64,000 nt of DNA from an uncultured Oscillospiraceae bacterium (GCA_947169975.1 CAMVRT010000003.1:1-64000), one strand, 5' to 3'. Counted from the stretch's first letter, positions 48,842 through 58,386 are shown. Notes: generated by a model from the sequence alone, not told the origin. Numbers and translations: made by a program.

Positions 48842-49321
48842 TTACCGGATCACGTTGATGACCTCGCCGATATACATGCGGTGAGGCGCTTCTGTCTGGT
48901 AATAGGTCTTCACGGCGTCGGCGGGGATCCGCTCGAGATCCAGATCCTGTGCGTAGATCTTTTTGCACAGCAGCGTCACCTCCGCCTGGGCGTAGGTGGT
49001 GCTCTCCCCGGCGGGGATCGGCGTCAGGCCGGCAGCGGCGTCCTTGTCACAGTCCCGACCGGACACGCTGCCCATGACGGCCAGCGCCTTGCGGCAGCTC
49101 TCCGGGTAGAAGCTGACGGTGAAATACTCGTTCTCCTCCAGGAACTGCCAGGTGTGGCGCACGGGCTTGACGTACACCGTGGCCACAGGCCGGCTCCACA
49201 GGGTGCCCAGGCCGCCCCAGCTGATGGTCATGGCGTTGTGGCGCTCCACGGTTCCGGCACAGACCAGCGCCCATTTCTTATCGAACTGGGCAAAGGCGTC
49301 AACAACGGGAAACTCCTTCAT
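48842..49321 (-). CDS. Flavin reductase-like (DIM6/NTAB) FMN-binding protein
   Basis: A 159-residue split-barrel flavoprotein. Seen are VERHNAMTISWGGLGTLWSRPVATVYVKPVRHT, the FMN-phosphate region, followed by ENEYFTVSFYPESCRKALAVMGSVSGRD and the C-terminal HRMYIGEVINV. Proteins of this type bind FMN and may reduce it with NAD(P)H. AGGAGGAG lies a few bases before ATG 49321. It is the last gene of a - run with pepV and the small membrane protein; partner unknown. Confidence 0.85.
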   Translation of the reverse strand: MKEFPVVDAFAQFDKKWALVCAGTVERHNAMTISWGGLGTLWSRPVATVYVKPVRHTWQFLEENEYFTVSFYPESCRKALAVMGSVSGRDCDKDAAAGLTPIPAGESTTYAQAEVTLLCKKIYAQDLDLERIPADAVKTYYQTEAPHRMYIGEVINVIR

Positions 49322-49355
49322 ATTCTCCTCCTAATCCGCTCAATACGCTATCTAT

Positions 49356-49655
49356 TCAGCCCGGGGAATGATCGCTCTTTCCCTTCTTTCGGACATATGC
49401 CGCTCTAAACCGGATCGCTCCCCACACAAGAAGGAACAGTCCGAACAGAATGACGATACCTCCGCCAAGCAGTGTTCTCCTGCACGCAACGATTCCCATC
49501 CAAATCAGCAAACTGATCACCGCAAGGAAAAACAGCGCAATCAGCAGGACGAGCACATATCGAATCAGCTTGGGGGTCCTTCTGTCTTTGCTTGCCTCCA
49601 TGCCGCCCTCCAAAAGCAAGGTCAGCACAAATTCCATCACAAGATCCATCGTCAT
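49356..49655 (-). CDS. Small two-helix membrane protein, unknown function
   Basis: A 99-residue protein with no family that I recognise. It has a weakly hydrophobic start, a basic segment (ASKDRRTPKLIR), then two strong hydrophobic helices (YVLVLLIALFFLAVISLLIW and GGGIVILFGLFLLVWGAI) and a basic C-terminus (FRAAYVRKKGKSDHSPG), so both ends should face the cytoplasm. It begins 8 nt after the pepV stop with only a weak ribosome site (AAGG), suggesting coupled translation. Codon use is slightly less GC-rich than its neighbours. Confidence 0.65.
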   Translation of the reverse strand: MTMDLVMEFVLTLLLEGGMEASKDRRTPKLIRYVLVLLIALFFLAVISLLIWMGIVACRRTLLGGGIVILFGLFLLVWGAIRFRAAYVRKKGKSDHSPG

Positions 49656-49663
49656 TCTCTGCC

Positions 49664-51064
49664 TTATCCGCACAGGTCCACAATGGCCTGGGCGAACATC
49701 TGGGCGCTGAGGATCAGATCGTCTACGATGGCAAACTCATCGGCGCCGTGGAGGTGGTTGTCCACGCCGGGCATGGCACAGCCGAAGGCCACGCCGTTCT
49801 TGAGGTTGTGGACATAGGTGCCGCCGCCGATGGCCAGAGGCTCACCCTTGCGCCCGGTATACTGCTCGTAGCACTTCAGCAGCTCGGTGACGATGGGGGC
49901 GTCCGCCGGAACATGGTGCTCCGGGCGGTGGCGGCAGACAAGCTCCATACCCCGGGCTTCCATGGCGGCGATCAGCACGTCGCAGGTATTCTCCTGATTG
50001 GCGCCGATGGCGGTGCGGCCGTCAAACTCACCCGTCAGCTCACAGCCCTCCAGATGGAGCACGGTGCAGGCCAGGGTGGTGTCGCCGGAGAGGTCGTCGT
50101 GCCGATCCACGCCGGCCGCGATGCCCCGCCAGTCCCCGTGGGGGAACAGCTCATTCAGGCCGTGAATGCGCTCCATGGCGCCGTCACGGGCCAGGGGCAG
50201 GCGGCACAGCAGGGTCAGGAGACCCGTCAAGGCGTTGTTGCCGTCAGCAGGCAGAGATCCGTGGGCGCTCTCGCCGTGGGCGGTGATCTTTGTTTCAGTG
50301 GCATGCTCCGTCAGGTCAAAGGTGATCCCGGTCTCGGCTGTGACAAGCTGGGCGGCGGAATGGATGATCTCGGCGCTGACGCCCGTCACCACAGCCTCTG
50401 CCAATCCCGGCACCACGTTGGCCCGGGTGCCGGCGTGGAAGCTCACCAGTCGGGGCAAGGCCTCGCTTGCCTCCCACTTGGCGGTAAACTCACCGTGGGC
50501 ACGGCCCTTTTCGATGTTGATGACCGGGAAATCCGCGTCCGGGGAGAAGGTCATGGGGGCCTCGGCCTCACGCTGATAGTAGTGGGCGATGTCGGCGCTG
50601 CCGCTCTCCTCATCGGTGCCCAGGATCAGCCGCACGCTCTTTTGCAGAGGGATGCCCAGATCCTTGACGGCACGCATGGCGTACAGGGCCGCCACGGCCG
50701 GGCCCTTGTCGTCCGCGGTGCCGCGGCCGTAGAGCATGCCGTCCTTTTCCACCGGCACAAAGGGGGCGGTGACGGTCCAGTCGTCGCCTACAGGCACCAC
50801 GTCCAGATGGGCCAGCATATCCAGCTGCCGCTCACCGGGGCCGAAGTCCACAGTGCCCACGTAGCCGTCCCAGTTCTTCACGGCAAAGCCCATGTCCCGG
50901 GCCATGGCCAGCGCCTCCTCCAGGGCGGCGGCAGGGCCCGCGCCGAAGGGCATACCGGGCCGGGGCTCGCCCTTCACGCTGTCAATGCGCACCAGGCGGC
51001 AAATATCGTCCACCATCTCCTGCCGGTGGGCGGCAAAATAGTCGTTCAACTGATTCTGAATCAT
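49664..51064 (-). CDS. pepV: Dipeptidase PepV-like, M20 family (Sapep type)
   Basis: A 466-residue zinc or manganese dipeptidase. Ligands are in DMLAHLDVVPVGDDW (His), YGRGTADDKGPAVAALYAM (bridging Asp), LGTDEESGSADIAHY (catalytic Glu), FPVINIEKGRAHGEF and the late HNLKNGVAFGCAMPG (AIGGGTYVHNL). The DDKGP and FPVINIEKG blocks mark the Sapep/PepV branch. GGAGG precedes ATG 51064. With PepT, the M29 enzyme and the Opp importer it completes a peptide uptake and hydrolysis set. Confidence 0.94.
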   Translation of the reverse strand: MIQNQLNDYFAAHRQEMVDDICRLVRIDSVKGEPRPGMPFGAGPAAALEEALAMARDMGFAVKNWDGYVGTVDFGPGERQLDMLAHLDVVPVGDDWTVTAPFVPVEKDGMLYGRGTADDKGPAVAALYAMRAVKDLGIPLQKSVRLILGTDEESGSADIAHYYQREAEAPMTFSPDADFPVINIEKGRAHGEFTAKWEASEALPRLVSFHAGTRANVVPGLAEAVVTGVSAEIIHSAAQLVTAETGITFDLTEHATETKITAHGESAHGSLPADGNNALTGLLTLLCRLPLARDGAMERIHGLNELFPHGDWRGIAAGVDRHDDLSGDTTLACTVLHLEGCELTGEFDGRTAIGANQENTCDVLIAAMEARGMELVCRHRPEHHVPADAPIVTELLKCYEQYTGRKGEPLAIGGGTYVHNLKNGVAFGCAMPGVDNHLHGADEFAIVDDLILSAQMFAQAIVDLCG

Positions 51065-51101
51065 ATCGTTTATCCTCCGTATTTTTCTCTCATTCCGCCT
51101 G

Positions 51102-52553
51102 TCAGCTCCGCTTCCAGCGGGCGCCGCCTGCCACGTCGGTGATTTCGATGCCCTGTGCCTTCAGCTCGTCGCGGATGCGGTCGGCCTCGGCGAAGTTCTT
51201 GGCTTTCTTGGCCTCGGCCCGCTGACGGATCAGCGCCTCGATCTCGGCGTTTTCCTCACCGTCCTCGCTGACGACGGTGTACCCGGATGATGCCGACGCC
51301 GCCTTGGCCTGCTGGGCACGCTGGGCAGCGGCCTTTTCGGTCAGCTTCAGGCCCAGCACCTCGTCCACCGCCTCCACGGCGGCCCACTTGGTGGCGCCGC
51401 TGCATTTGGCCTTGAGGATGTCATAGAGCACGGTGACGCCGTTGGGGGTGTTGAGGTCGTTGTCCATGGCCTTGGAGAACTTCTCCTTCAGCTCGGTAAG
51501 CGCCGCCTCGTCCACAGTGCCATCCTTGGGGTCGGTGGAGGCCAGACGGGCGATCAGCTTGTTGTAGGCCACCACGGCGTTGTCCAGATTCTCCCAGGTG
51601 AACACCAGGTTCTTGCGGTAGTGGCTCTGGAGGCAGAAGAAGCGGTAGGCCAAGGGATCGTATCCCTTCTCCTCCAGCAGGGACACGGTGAGAAATTCGC
51701 CCTTAGACTTGCTCATCTTGCCGTCCTCGGTGTTCAGGTGGGCCACATGGGTCCAGTGGGTGCACCAGGGGTGGCCCAGATAGCTCTCGGACTGGGCGAT
51801 CTCGTTGGTGTGGTGGGGGAAGGCGTTGTCCACGCCGCCGCAGTGGAGATCCAGATACTCGCCGTTATACTTCATGGAGATGCCGGAGCACTCGATGTGC
51901 CAGCCGGGATAGCCAACGCCCCAGGGGGAGTCCCATTTCAGGGCCTGGTCCTCGAACTTGGACTTGGTGAACCACAGCACGAAGTCGTTGCGGTTGCGCT
52001 TGTTGGTGTCCTCCTCCACGCCCTCCCGGACGCCCACGGCCAGATCCTCCTCCTTGTGGTCGTTGAACACGTAGTAGCGATCCAGCTTGCTGGTGTCGAA
52101 GTACACGTTTCCGCCGGCCACGTAGGCGTAGCCCTTGTCAATGAGGGTGCTGACGATGTGGATATAGTCGTCGATAAGGCCGGTGGCGGGCTGCACCACG
52201 TCGGGGCGCTTGATATTCAGCTTGCGGCAGTCATCAAAGAAGGCGTCGGTATAGTACCGGGCGATCTCCATGACGGTCTTGTGCTCCCGGCGGGCGCCCT
52301 TGAGCATCTTGTCCTCGCCCTCATCGGCGTCGGAGGTCAGGTGGCCCACGTCGGTGATATTCATGACCCGGTTCACGTCGTACCCGGCAAAGCGCAGGTA
52401 CTTCTCCAGCACGTCCTCCATGATGTAGGAGCGCAGGTTGCCGATGTGGGCAAAGTGGTACACCGTGGGGCCGCAGGTATACATCTCCACGTGGCCGGGG
52501 GTGTGGGTTTTGAACTCCTCTTTTTTGTGTGTGGCGGAATTATACAGATACAT
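51102..52553 (-). CDS. cysS: Cysteinyl-tRNA synthetase
   Basis: A 483-residue class I synthetase that charges tRNA-Cys. The zinc-site Cys is in TCGPTVYHFAHIGNLRSYIM (with the HIGH-type motif HIGN), GWHIECSGISMKY gives the other zinc ligands with HTNEIAQSES, and KMSKSKGEF is the KMSKS loop. The C-terminal part (RQRAEAKKAKNFAEADRIRDELKAQGIEI) is the standard tail. AAAGGAG precedes the ATG. Expression is set by the T-box in the 5' leader. Confidence 0.97.
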   Translation of the reverse strand: MYLYNSATHKKEEFKTHTPGHVEMYTCGPTVYHFAHIGNLRSYIMEDVLEKYLRFAGYDVNRVMNITDVGHLTSDADEGEDKMLKGARREHKTVMEIARYYTDAFFDDCRKLNIKRPDVVQPATGLIDDYIHIVSTLIDKGYAYVAGGNVYFDTSKLDRYYVFNDHKEEDLAVGVREGVEEDTNKRNRNDFVLWFTKSKFEDQALKWDSPWGVGYPGWHIECSGISMKYNGEYLDLHCGGVDNAFPHHTNEIAQSESYLGHPWCTHWTHVAHLNTEDGKMSKSKGEFLTVSLLEEKGYDPLAYRFFCLQSHYRKNLVFTWENLDNAVVAYNKLIARLASTDPKDGTVDEAALTELKEKFSKAMDNDLNTPNGVTVLYDILKAKCSGATKWAAVEAVDEVLGLKLTEKAAAQRAQQAKAASASSGYTVVSEDGEENAEIEALIRQRAEAKKAKNFAEADRIRDELKAQGIEITDVAGGARWKRS

Positions 52554-52584
52554 GGCAGGTTCTACTCCTTTTACCTTGTTTTTT

Positions 52585-52824
52585 CAAATAAAAACGCCTC
52601 CCATGCCCGCAGGGCATGAGAGGCGAGGGATTCTCGCGGTTCCACTCTCGTTTATCGCTTTTCCGTTTCGCGGTACGGTCGACCGGGAGGCGTCTACATC
52701 CTCCGCGCTCACGGACGCACTTTCGGTTCCGCCGGGCGGGATGGCTTGCAGCCGGTGGCCTTCCCTCTCTTGGCCCGGATATAAGAACGTACTCTTTCCG
52801 ATCACAGCGCTATGCGATTTTGCA
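52585..52824 (-). promoter_or_regulatory. T-box riboswitch (tRNA-Cys sensing) in the cysS leader
   Basis: On -, the leader holds a stem I with GAAAGAGTACG at its base, the AAGAGAGGG / GGCTGCAAGCC distal region, and a putative specifier TGC (52719-52717), a Cys codon, in GAAAGTGCGTCC. The T-box bulge TGGAACCGCG (52644-52635) is diagnostic. It overlaps the antiterminator side of a terminator CGCCTC-tc-ATGCCC...GGGCAT-GGGAGGCG (52625-52595) followed by TTTTT. Uncharged tRNA-Cys should pair with the specifier and bulge and allow read-through into cysS. Confidence 0.94.
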
Positions 52825-52830
52825 AGGGTT

Positions 52831-52859
52831 ATTCTAACAGGGATTTTCAGATGTGTCAA
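52831..52859 (-). promoter_or_regulatory. Promoter of the T-box-cysS transcript
   Basis: On -, TTGACA (52859-52854), exactly 17 bp, TAGAAT (52836-52831). The -35 overlaps the last codons of pgsA. Confidence 0.8.
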
Positions 52860-53389
52860 GACTCCTGAAACACGTCCCAGTTCTTCACGAAATACTCCAC
52901 GCCGGAGTAGACGGTGGTCACCAGAATGACGCCCTGGCACACCAGATTCAGCCACCGGGGCTCCGGGCCAAAGAACATCATCAGGCAGATGCACACCATG
53001 GTGCTGGCAGTCTTCACCTTGCCGGACCAGCCGGCGGCGATGACGCGGCCTTTCTCCACGGCGACCAGGCGCATGCCGGACACGGCGAACTCCCGCAGCA
53101 GCACGATGGCCAGGATCCAGCCGAACATCTCCCCCGTCTCCACAAACCAGCACAGAGCCGCCATCACCAGGCACTTGTCGGCCAGGGGATCGGCGAACTT
53201 GCCGAAGTCGGAGATCTGATTGTAGTGCCGGGCGATGTAGCCGTCCAGCAGGTCGGTGAGGCTGGCCACGATGAACACGCCCAGCGCCACGTAGCGGTGG
53301 CCGGGGAAATCCAGATAGGCGATCACCAGAAACACGGGGATCAGAAAGACCCGCAGCAGGGTCAGCTTGTTGGCAGTTGTCATCGGCAT
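52856..53389 (-). CDS. pgsA: CDP-diacylglycerol-glycerol-3-phosphate 3-phosphatidyltransferase
   Basis: A 177-residue membrane enzyme making phosphatidylglycerophosphate. The CDP-alcohol phosphotransferase motif is complete: SLTDLLDGYIARHYNQISDFGKFADPLADK gives D-G-A-R...G...D...D. Five to six hydrophobic helices. NKLTLLRVFLIPVFLV is the typical start. ATG 53389 has GGAGGAGG eight bases upstream and lies 3 nt after rimO. Belongs to the prmC-recA-recX-rimO-pgsA transcription run. Confidence 0.95.
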   Translation of the reverse strand: MPMTTANKLTLLRVFLIPVFLVIAYLDFPGHRYVALGVFIVASLTDLLDGYIARHYNQISDFGKFADPLADKCLVMAALCWFVETGEMFGWILAIVLLREFAVSGMRLVAVEKGRVIAAGWSGKVKTASTMVCICLMMFFGPEPRWLNLVCQGVILVTTVYSGVEYFVKNWDVFQES

Positions 53390-53392
53390 GGT

Positions 53393-54715
53393 TCAGTCCT
53401 CCTCCTCTTCACCGGTCAGCTCTCCGTCCATGGCGCCGGTGATGCGCACCATGACGAACCGTCCGGGGTCGATCTCCCGGTCGGAAGTGAAGTAAATACG
53501 GCCGTCGATCTCCGGGCTCTCGGCGTAGCTGCGGCCCACGTAGCACATGGCCTGGGGGTCGAAGCCGTCGCACAGCACCTCCACCGTCTCGCCCATACGG
53601 CTTTCGTTGAAGTCGTCCATAATCTCCGACTGGACGTCCACCACCAGCTCGGCGCGGCGCTCGGCCTCGGCGGTGTCCACCCGGTTGCCCATCTTGGCGG
53701 CGGGCGTGCCCTCCTCCGGAGAGTAGGGGAACACGCCGGCCCGCTCGATGCGCACCTCGCGCAGGAACTGGCACAGCTCGTTGAAGGCGTCCTCGTCCTC
53801 ATAGGGCAATCCGGTGATCAGGCTGGTACGCAGCACCAGATGGGGGATCCGCTCACGCAGCCTGGCAAACAGCTGGATCAGCTCCGCCTTGGTGTCACGC
53901 CGGTTCATGGCGGCAAGCACCTTGTCGTTGCAGTGCTGGATGGGCAGATCCAGATAGTTCAGGATCTTGGGCTCTCCGGCAATGGTGTCGATGAGCTCGT
54001 CGGTGATCTCGTCGGGGTAGAGATAGTGGAGCCGCACCCACCGGAAGTCCAGTCTGCACAAACGGCGCAGCAGCTCCGGCAGCATCTTCTTGTTATAGAG
54101 ATCGGTGCCGTATCGGGTGATATCCTGGGCGATAACGATGCACTCCTTGACCCCGGCATCTGCCAGCTTCTCCGCCTCATGGATCACATCCTCGATCCGG
54201 CGGCTGCGGTATTTGCCCCGCAGGGACGGGATGACGCAGTAGGCGCAGTGGTTGTCGCAGCCCTCGGCAATGCGCAGATAGGCGTAGTGGGACGGGGTGG
54301 TCAGTACCCGGTCCAGCTCCTCCACTGGAGCATGGATGCTGCCGAAGCGGCAGACCGTACCGCCGGAGACCACCTCACGCAGTGCCGGGACGATCTCGCC
54401 GTAGCTGCCGGTGCCCATAATGCCGTCCACCTCCGGCAGTTCCCGGAGGATCTCCTCCTTATACCGCTGGCTCAGACAGCCTGTGACCAGGATCTTGCCC
54501 ACCTGGCCGGCCGCTTTCTGCTCCGCCACGGACAATATGGTGTCGATGGCCTCGCTCTTGGCACTGTCAATAAAGCCGCAGGTGTTGATGACCACCACGT
54601 CGGCCCCGGCGCCCTCCGGCAGCAGCTCCATGCCGGCGTCCCGGCACAGGGCCATCATCTGCTCGGTGTTCACCAGATTTTTGGCGCAGCCCAGGGAGAT
54701 AAATGAAACTTTCAC
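53393..54715 (-). CDS. rimO: Ribosomal protein S12 methylthiotransferase
   Basis: A 440-residue radical SAM enzyme that methylthiolates an Asp of ribosomal protein S12. The N-terminal UPF0004 cluster Cys are in ISLGCAKNLVNTE, VVINTCGFIDSAKSEAI and ILVTGCLSQRYKEE; the radical SAM motif is GCDNHCAYCVIPSLRGKYRSR; the TRAM domain is at the C-terminus, ending in an acidic tail (GEEEED). The start is GTG 54715 with AGAGGAT upstream. The first cluster block (LGCAKN, EGCDNHCAYC) separates it from MiaB. Confidence 0.95.
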   Translation of the reverse strand: MKVSFISLGCAKNLVNTEQMMALCRDAGMELLPEGAGADVVVINTCGFIDSAKSEAIDTILSVAEQKAAGQVGKILVTGCLSQRYKEEILRELPEVDGIMGTGSYGEIVPALREVVSGGTVCRFGSIHAPVEELDRVLTTPSHYAYLRIAEGCDNHCAYCVIPSLRGKYRSRRIEDVIHEAEKLADAGVKECIVIAQDITRYGTDLYNKKMLPELLRRLCRLDFRWVRLHYLYPDEITDELIDTIAGEPKILNYLDLPIQHCNDKVLAAMNRRDTKAELIQLFARLRERIPHLVLRTSLITGLPYEDEDAFNELCQFLREVRIERAGVFPYSPEEGTPAAKMGNRVDTAEAERRAELVVDVQSEIMDDFNESRMGETVEVLCDGFDPQAMCYVGRSYAESPEIDGRIYFTSDREIDPGRFVMVRITGAMDGELTGEEEED

Positions 54716-54727
54716 GTTCTCTATCCT

Positions 54728-55348
54728 CTATTCTTCTATTTCCGTCTCGCCCAAACGGTTCAGGGCGGGGCGGATCTCATTCCAACTGTAGCCCCGGCGC
54801 AGCAGGGCGTCCGACAGGCGCTTCAGCTCGGCACGGTCGGGCTGGCGGCCCTTCAGCTTGCTGCGCAGAAAGGCATCGATGGCTTCGCCGCTGTCCGGCA
54901 GCTCACGGAGCGCGTCCTCCCAAAGCTCCCTGGGAATGCCCCGGCGGAAGAGCTCCTGCTCCACGCGGCCCCGGCCGTAGCCCATGGCGGCGTAGTGGCG
55001 CACCACCACGCCGGCGTAGGCGCTGTCGTTGACGGCGCCCAGCTCCTCCATCCGCTTCGCAGCCTCCGCCGCCTCGTCCGGCTCGGCGCCCTTGCGCCGC
55101 AGGCGATCCGTCAGTTCCTTTTTGCTGAGCATCCGGCTGGATGCCATATGCGCCGCACGCAGCTTCGTCTCCGAGCGGCGGGCGGCCTCACGCAGCGCAT
55201 CCACCTGCTGGTCGGTCAGCTCGGCGCCGGGATAAATGCCAAAGGGCAGGAGCTCGGCCTCGGTGATCCGGAGGAGATCCCCCTCCTCCGGAAACACCAG
55301 AACGCGCCCCTGCTTGTGTTTTGATTTTTCGACCTTCGCGATCCTCAT
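54728..55348 (-). CDS. recX: Regulatory protein RecX
   Basis: A 206-residue RecA modulator built of three-helix repeats: [71 protein letters not shown] and [36 protein letters not shown]. It binds RecA filaments and limits them. ATG overlaps the recA stop by four bases, so the two are made together. Confidence 0.92.
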   Translation of the reverse strand: MRIAKVEKSKHKQGRVLVFPEEGDLLRITEAELLPFGIYPGAELTDQQVDALREAARRSETKLRAAHMASSRMLSKKELTDRLRRKGAEPDEAAEAAKRMEELGAVNDSAYAGVVVRHYAAMGYGRGRVEQELFRRGIPRELWEDALRELPDSGEAIDAFLRSKLKGRQPDRAELKRLSDALLRRGYSWNEIRPALNRLGETEIEE

Positions 55349-56454
55349 TCGGCGGCGTCGTCAAAGTCGTCGGCGGACACGTCCACCGCCCGGCCGGCGG
55401 CCTTGGCGGCAATGCGGGACTGGGCGCCCATGAGCTTGTGGAAGTTCTCCCGCACCTTGCGTTCCAGCTCCTCGGCCTCGTCGGGATGGTCGCGGAAATA
55501 CTGCTTGGCGGCATCCTTGCCCTGGCCCAGACGGATCTCGCCCATATTGAACCAGCTGCCGCTCTTCTGCACCAGATCCAGCTTCACCGCCAGATCGATC
55601 ATCTCGCCCAGCTTGCTGATGCCCTCGCCGTACATGATGTCAAACTCCGCCTCACGGAAGGGAGGCGCCACCTTGTTTTTCACCACCTTGGCCCGGACGT
55701 GGTTGCCCACCACCTCGCCGTCGGCCTTCAGGGACTCTACACGCCGCACGTCGATGCGGACGGAGGCGTAGAACTTCAGCGCGCGGCCGCCGGTGGTGAC
55801 CTCGGGGTTGCCGTACATGACGCCCACCTTCTCGCGGAGCTGGTTGATGAAGATGACGATGGTGTTGGTCTTATTGATGACGCCCGTGAGCTTGCGCAGC
55901 GCCTGACTCATGAGCCGGGCATGGAGGCCCACAAAGCTGTCGCCCATCTCGCCTTCGATCTCGGCACGGGGAACCAGCGCGGCCACAGAGTCCACCACCA
56001 CCACGTCGATGGCGCCGGAGCGAACCAGCGCCTCGGTGATCTCCAGGGCCTGCTCGCCGGTGTCCGGCTGGGAGATGAGCATGTCCTCCACGTTGACGCC
56101 CAGGGCCTTGGCATAGGTGGGATCCAGCGCGTGCTCGGCGTCCACAAAGGCCACCTCGCCGCCCTTTTTCTGGGCCTCGGCCAGCACGTGGAGGGCCAGC
56201 GTGGTCTTGCCGGAGGACTCGGGGCCGTAGATCTCCACCACGCGGCCCCGGGGCAGACCACCGATGCCCAGTGCCAGATCCAGCGCCAGAGAGCCGGTGG
56301 GGATCACCTCTACATTGGCCACCTGTCCGTCGCCGTAGCGCATGATGGAACCCTTGCCGTACATCTTCTCGATCTGCTGCATGGCGGTAGCCAGCGCCTT
56401 TTTCTTATCGCTTGTCACAGGAGCCGGGGTCGGGATCTCTTTCTTCACTGCCAT
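55345..56454 (-). CDS. recA: Recombinase RecA
   Basis: A 369-residue ATP-dependent strand-exchange protein. Walker [12 protein letters not shown], Walker [23 protein letters not shown] with the L1 loop, and L2 ([39 protein letters not shown]) are all intact. The N-terminus has an extra 15 residues or so before [30 protein letters not shown] precedes the ATG. No clear Firmicutes-type LexA box is seen upstream; a CTGTCC/GGACAG inverted repeat lies at 56502-56521. Confidence 0.98.
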   Translation of the reverse strand: MAVKKEIPTPAPVTSDKKKALATAMQQIEKMYGKGSIMRYGDGQVANVEVIPTGSLALDLALGIGGLPRGRVVEIYGPESSGKTTLALHVLAEAQKKGGEVAFVDAEHALDPTYAKALGVNVEDMLISQPDTGEQALEITEALVRSGAIDVVVVDSVAALVPRAEIEGEMGDSFVGLHARLMSQALRKLTGVINKTNTIVIFINQLREKVGVMYGNPEVTTGGRALKFYASVRIDVRRVESLKADGEVVGNHVRAKVVKNKVAPPFREAEFDIMYGEGISKLGEMIDLAVKLDLVQKSGSWFNMGEIRLGQGKDAAKQYFRDHPDEAEELERKVRENFHKLMGAQSRIAAKAAGRAVDVSADDFDDAAE

Positions 56455-56501
56455 TTTATCGTCCTCCTTCGCTTTTTCTTGCCTCTATTCTCTCAGAAGA
56501 T

Positions 56502-56521
56502 CTGTCCAAAAATCAGGACAG
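56502..56521 (-). other. Inverted repeat between prmC and recA
   Basis: On -, directly after the prmC stop, CTGTCC-TGATTTTT-GGACAG. It has no T-run after it, so it is a weak hairpin or an operator for recA; neither is certain. Confidence 0.45.
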
Positions 56522-57391
56522 TTAATAGACGCTTTCCATCGCCGTCCCGAACACCACCCGGGGAATGTCATTGGTGTCGGGGATCACCTGAATATCGCCG
56601 AAGCCGGCGGCGCGCATGAGCCGCAGCACCGGATCGGCCTGGCCGATGCCCACCTCGAAATAGAGGCGGCCGCCGGTGCGGAGCGCCTGACGCCACTTGT
56701 CGCATACGGCGCGGTAAAAATCCAGACCGTCCTCGCCGCCGTCCAGCGCCAAATGGGGCTCGTAGTCCCGCACGGACACGTCCAGTCCGGCGATGTCGTC
56801 GTGGGGAATGTAGGGCGGGTTGCACACGATGCAGTCGAACTCCCCCAGATTGACCGAGGGCTTGGCCAGAGCGTCCAGCTGACAGGTCACCACCCGGGCC
56901 GTGAGGCCGTTGCGGCGGATGTTCTGTCGGCAGACACGCAGGGCACCCTCGCTGATCTCCCCCAGCACCACCGTGCTGTTTTCCGCGTGGGCGGCAACGG
57001 CAAGACCTACGCAGCCGCTTCCGGCGCACAGGTCCAGCACACGGGGCTTTTCCAGTTTGCTGACGTATTCGATGGCCTGCTGGGCCAGCACCTCCGTGTC
57101 GGTCCGGGGGATCAGCACGCTTTCGGAGATGTCCAGCGGCATGCCGTAGAACTCCCACTCGCCGATGAGATAGGCCACCGGCTCGCCGGCCAGATGGCGG
57201 GCCACCAGGTCCCGGGTGCGATCCTCGATCTCCCGGGGCACATACAGCCGGGAATCCCGGCTCAGCTCCTCCCGGGTCTTGCCGGAGGCGAAGCAAACCA
57301 GCTCCCGGGCCTCCAGCGTGGCCGCCTCGATGCCGCTGTTCCGGAAGATCTGGCGGATGTCCATATAGAGATTGTTATAGGTGATGGCCAT
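56522..57391 (-). CDS. prmC: Release factor glutamine methyltransferase
   Basis: A 289-residue SAM enzyme that methylates the Gln of the GGQ loop of RF1 and RF2. The SAM-binding LDLCAGSGCVGLAVAAH and the catalytic CIVCNPPYIPHDDI (NPPY) are clear, with the N-terminal helical domain (REELSRDSRLYVP, GEPVAYLIGEWEFYGMPLDI) that recognises release factor. AGGAG precedes ATG 57391. It lies 12 nt after the DUF1385 gene and 67 nt before recA. Confidence 0.94.
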   Translation of the reverse strand: MAITYNNLYMDIRQIFRNSGIEAATLEARELVCFASGKTREELSRDSRLYVPREIEDRTRDLVARHLAGEPVAYLIGEWEFYGMPLDISESVLIPRTDTEVLAQQAIEYVSKLEKPRVLDLCAGSGCVGLAVAAHAENSTVVLGEISEGALRVCRQNIRRNGLTARVVTCQLDALAKPSVNLGEFDCIVCNPPYIPHDDIAGLDVSVRDYEPHLALDGGEDGLDFYRAVCDKWRQALRTGGRLYFEVGIGQADPVLRLMRAAGFGDIQVIPDTNDIPRVVFGTAMESVY

Positions 57392-57403
57392 GGCACTCTC
57401 CTT

Positions 57404-58363
57404 TTACCACTCGTCCTTACCCTTCTCCTCCGGAATCACCAGCTTCAGCGCCTCAATGGCCACCTCCAGCATGGCCTCGTCCGGCTCGTTGGTGGTGAAG
57501 TTCTGCATCCACAGGCCGGGGGCGGACAGAAAACGGGTCAGGGCGTTGTCGTGGCGGCCCACCCAGCGGTTGAACTCATAGGTCACGCCCACCACCGGGA
57601 TCAGCAGAAGAAGATGCACCAGCACCCGCACGCCGAAATTGCGCCACTCCACATAGGACAGCACCAGGCTGGAAAACAGGATGGACACGATCACCACCAC
57701 GAACAGGAAGCTGGTGCCGCAGCGGGGATGGTGCTTGCTCTGGCGGCGGGCGTTCTCCACTGTCAGCTCCAGCCCCGCCTCATAGCAGAAAATGGTCTTG
57801 TGCTCGGCGCCGTGGTACTGGAACACCCGGGCCACGTCCTTCTGCCTGGAGATCAGGATCATGTAGCCCATGAAGATGGCGATCTTCACCACGCCCTCGA
57901 TGAGATTGTGTACGGCGGCGGAGTGAAGCCAGGGATCCACCAGGCCGGCCAGAAACGTGGGCAGCAGCATGAACAGGCCCAGAGACAGCGCCAGCGACAG
58001 CACCACGGACACCCACACGATGACGCCCTGGAGCTTCTCCTCCGGCACGTGCTTCTCCAGCCACAGGTCCAGCTTGCCCGGCTCCGTCTGCTCCTCCTCG
58101 GGGAGATAGTCCGCCGAGAACATCAGCGCCTTGACGCCGTTGACCATGGAGCTGATGAAGGTCACCGAGCCCCGCAGGATGGGCAGCTTCAAAATGGGGT
58201 ATTTGTCGCCGATCAGCTTCAGCTCCTCCACCTTGGTGACCAGCCCGTCCTTGGAGCGCACCACGATGGCCTGCTTATCCGGCCCGCGCATCAGGATGCC
58301 CTCGATCAGCGCCTGTCCTCCGATGGATGTGCGGAAGCCGCAGCTTCCCTGTTTCTTCGCCAT
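57404..58363 (-). CDS. DUF1385 family membrane protein (YqhQ-like)
   Basis: A 319-residue protein. Family blocks are IGGQALIEGILMRGPDKQAIVVRS, a charged middle, four to five hydrophobic helices, and the conserved FQYHGAEHKTIFCYEAGLELTVENAR with HPRCGTSFLFVVV near residue 210. The HGAEHK motif suggests a metal or catalytic site, but no role is fixed for the family. In many Firmicutes it sits before prmC, as here. Confidence 0.9.
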   Translation of the reverse strand: MAKKQGSCGFRTSIGGQALIEGILMRGPDKQAIVVRSKDGLVTKVEELKLIGDKYPILKLPILRGSVTFISSMVNGVKALMFSADYLPEEEQTEPGKLDLWLEKHVPEEKLQGVIVWVSVVLSLALSLGLFMLLPTFLAGLVDPWLHSAAVHNLIEGVVKIAIFMGYMILISRQKDVARVFQYHGAEHKTIFCYEAGLELTVENARRQSKHHPRCGTSFLFVVVIVSILFSSLVLSYVEWRNFGVRVLVHLLLLIPVVGVTYEFNRWVGRHDNALTRFLSAPGLWMQNFTTNEPDEAMLEVAIEALKLVIPEEKGKDEW

Positions 58364-58386
58364 GAATTTGAACCCTCTCTGTCTTT

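Noticed and set aside
52616-52837. Open frame on + inside the cysS leader
   Set aside because: The region is fully explained by the T-box RNA on the other strand and the peptide has no family features.
56455-56521. SOS (LexA) box before recA
   Set aside because: No CGAAC-N4-GTTCG-like sequence is present; the only symmetry is CTGTCC/GGACAG, which does not fit the Firmicutes consensus.
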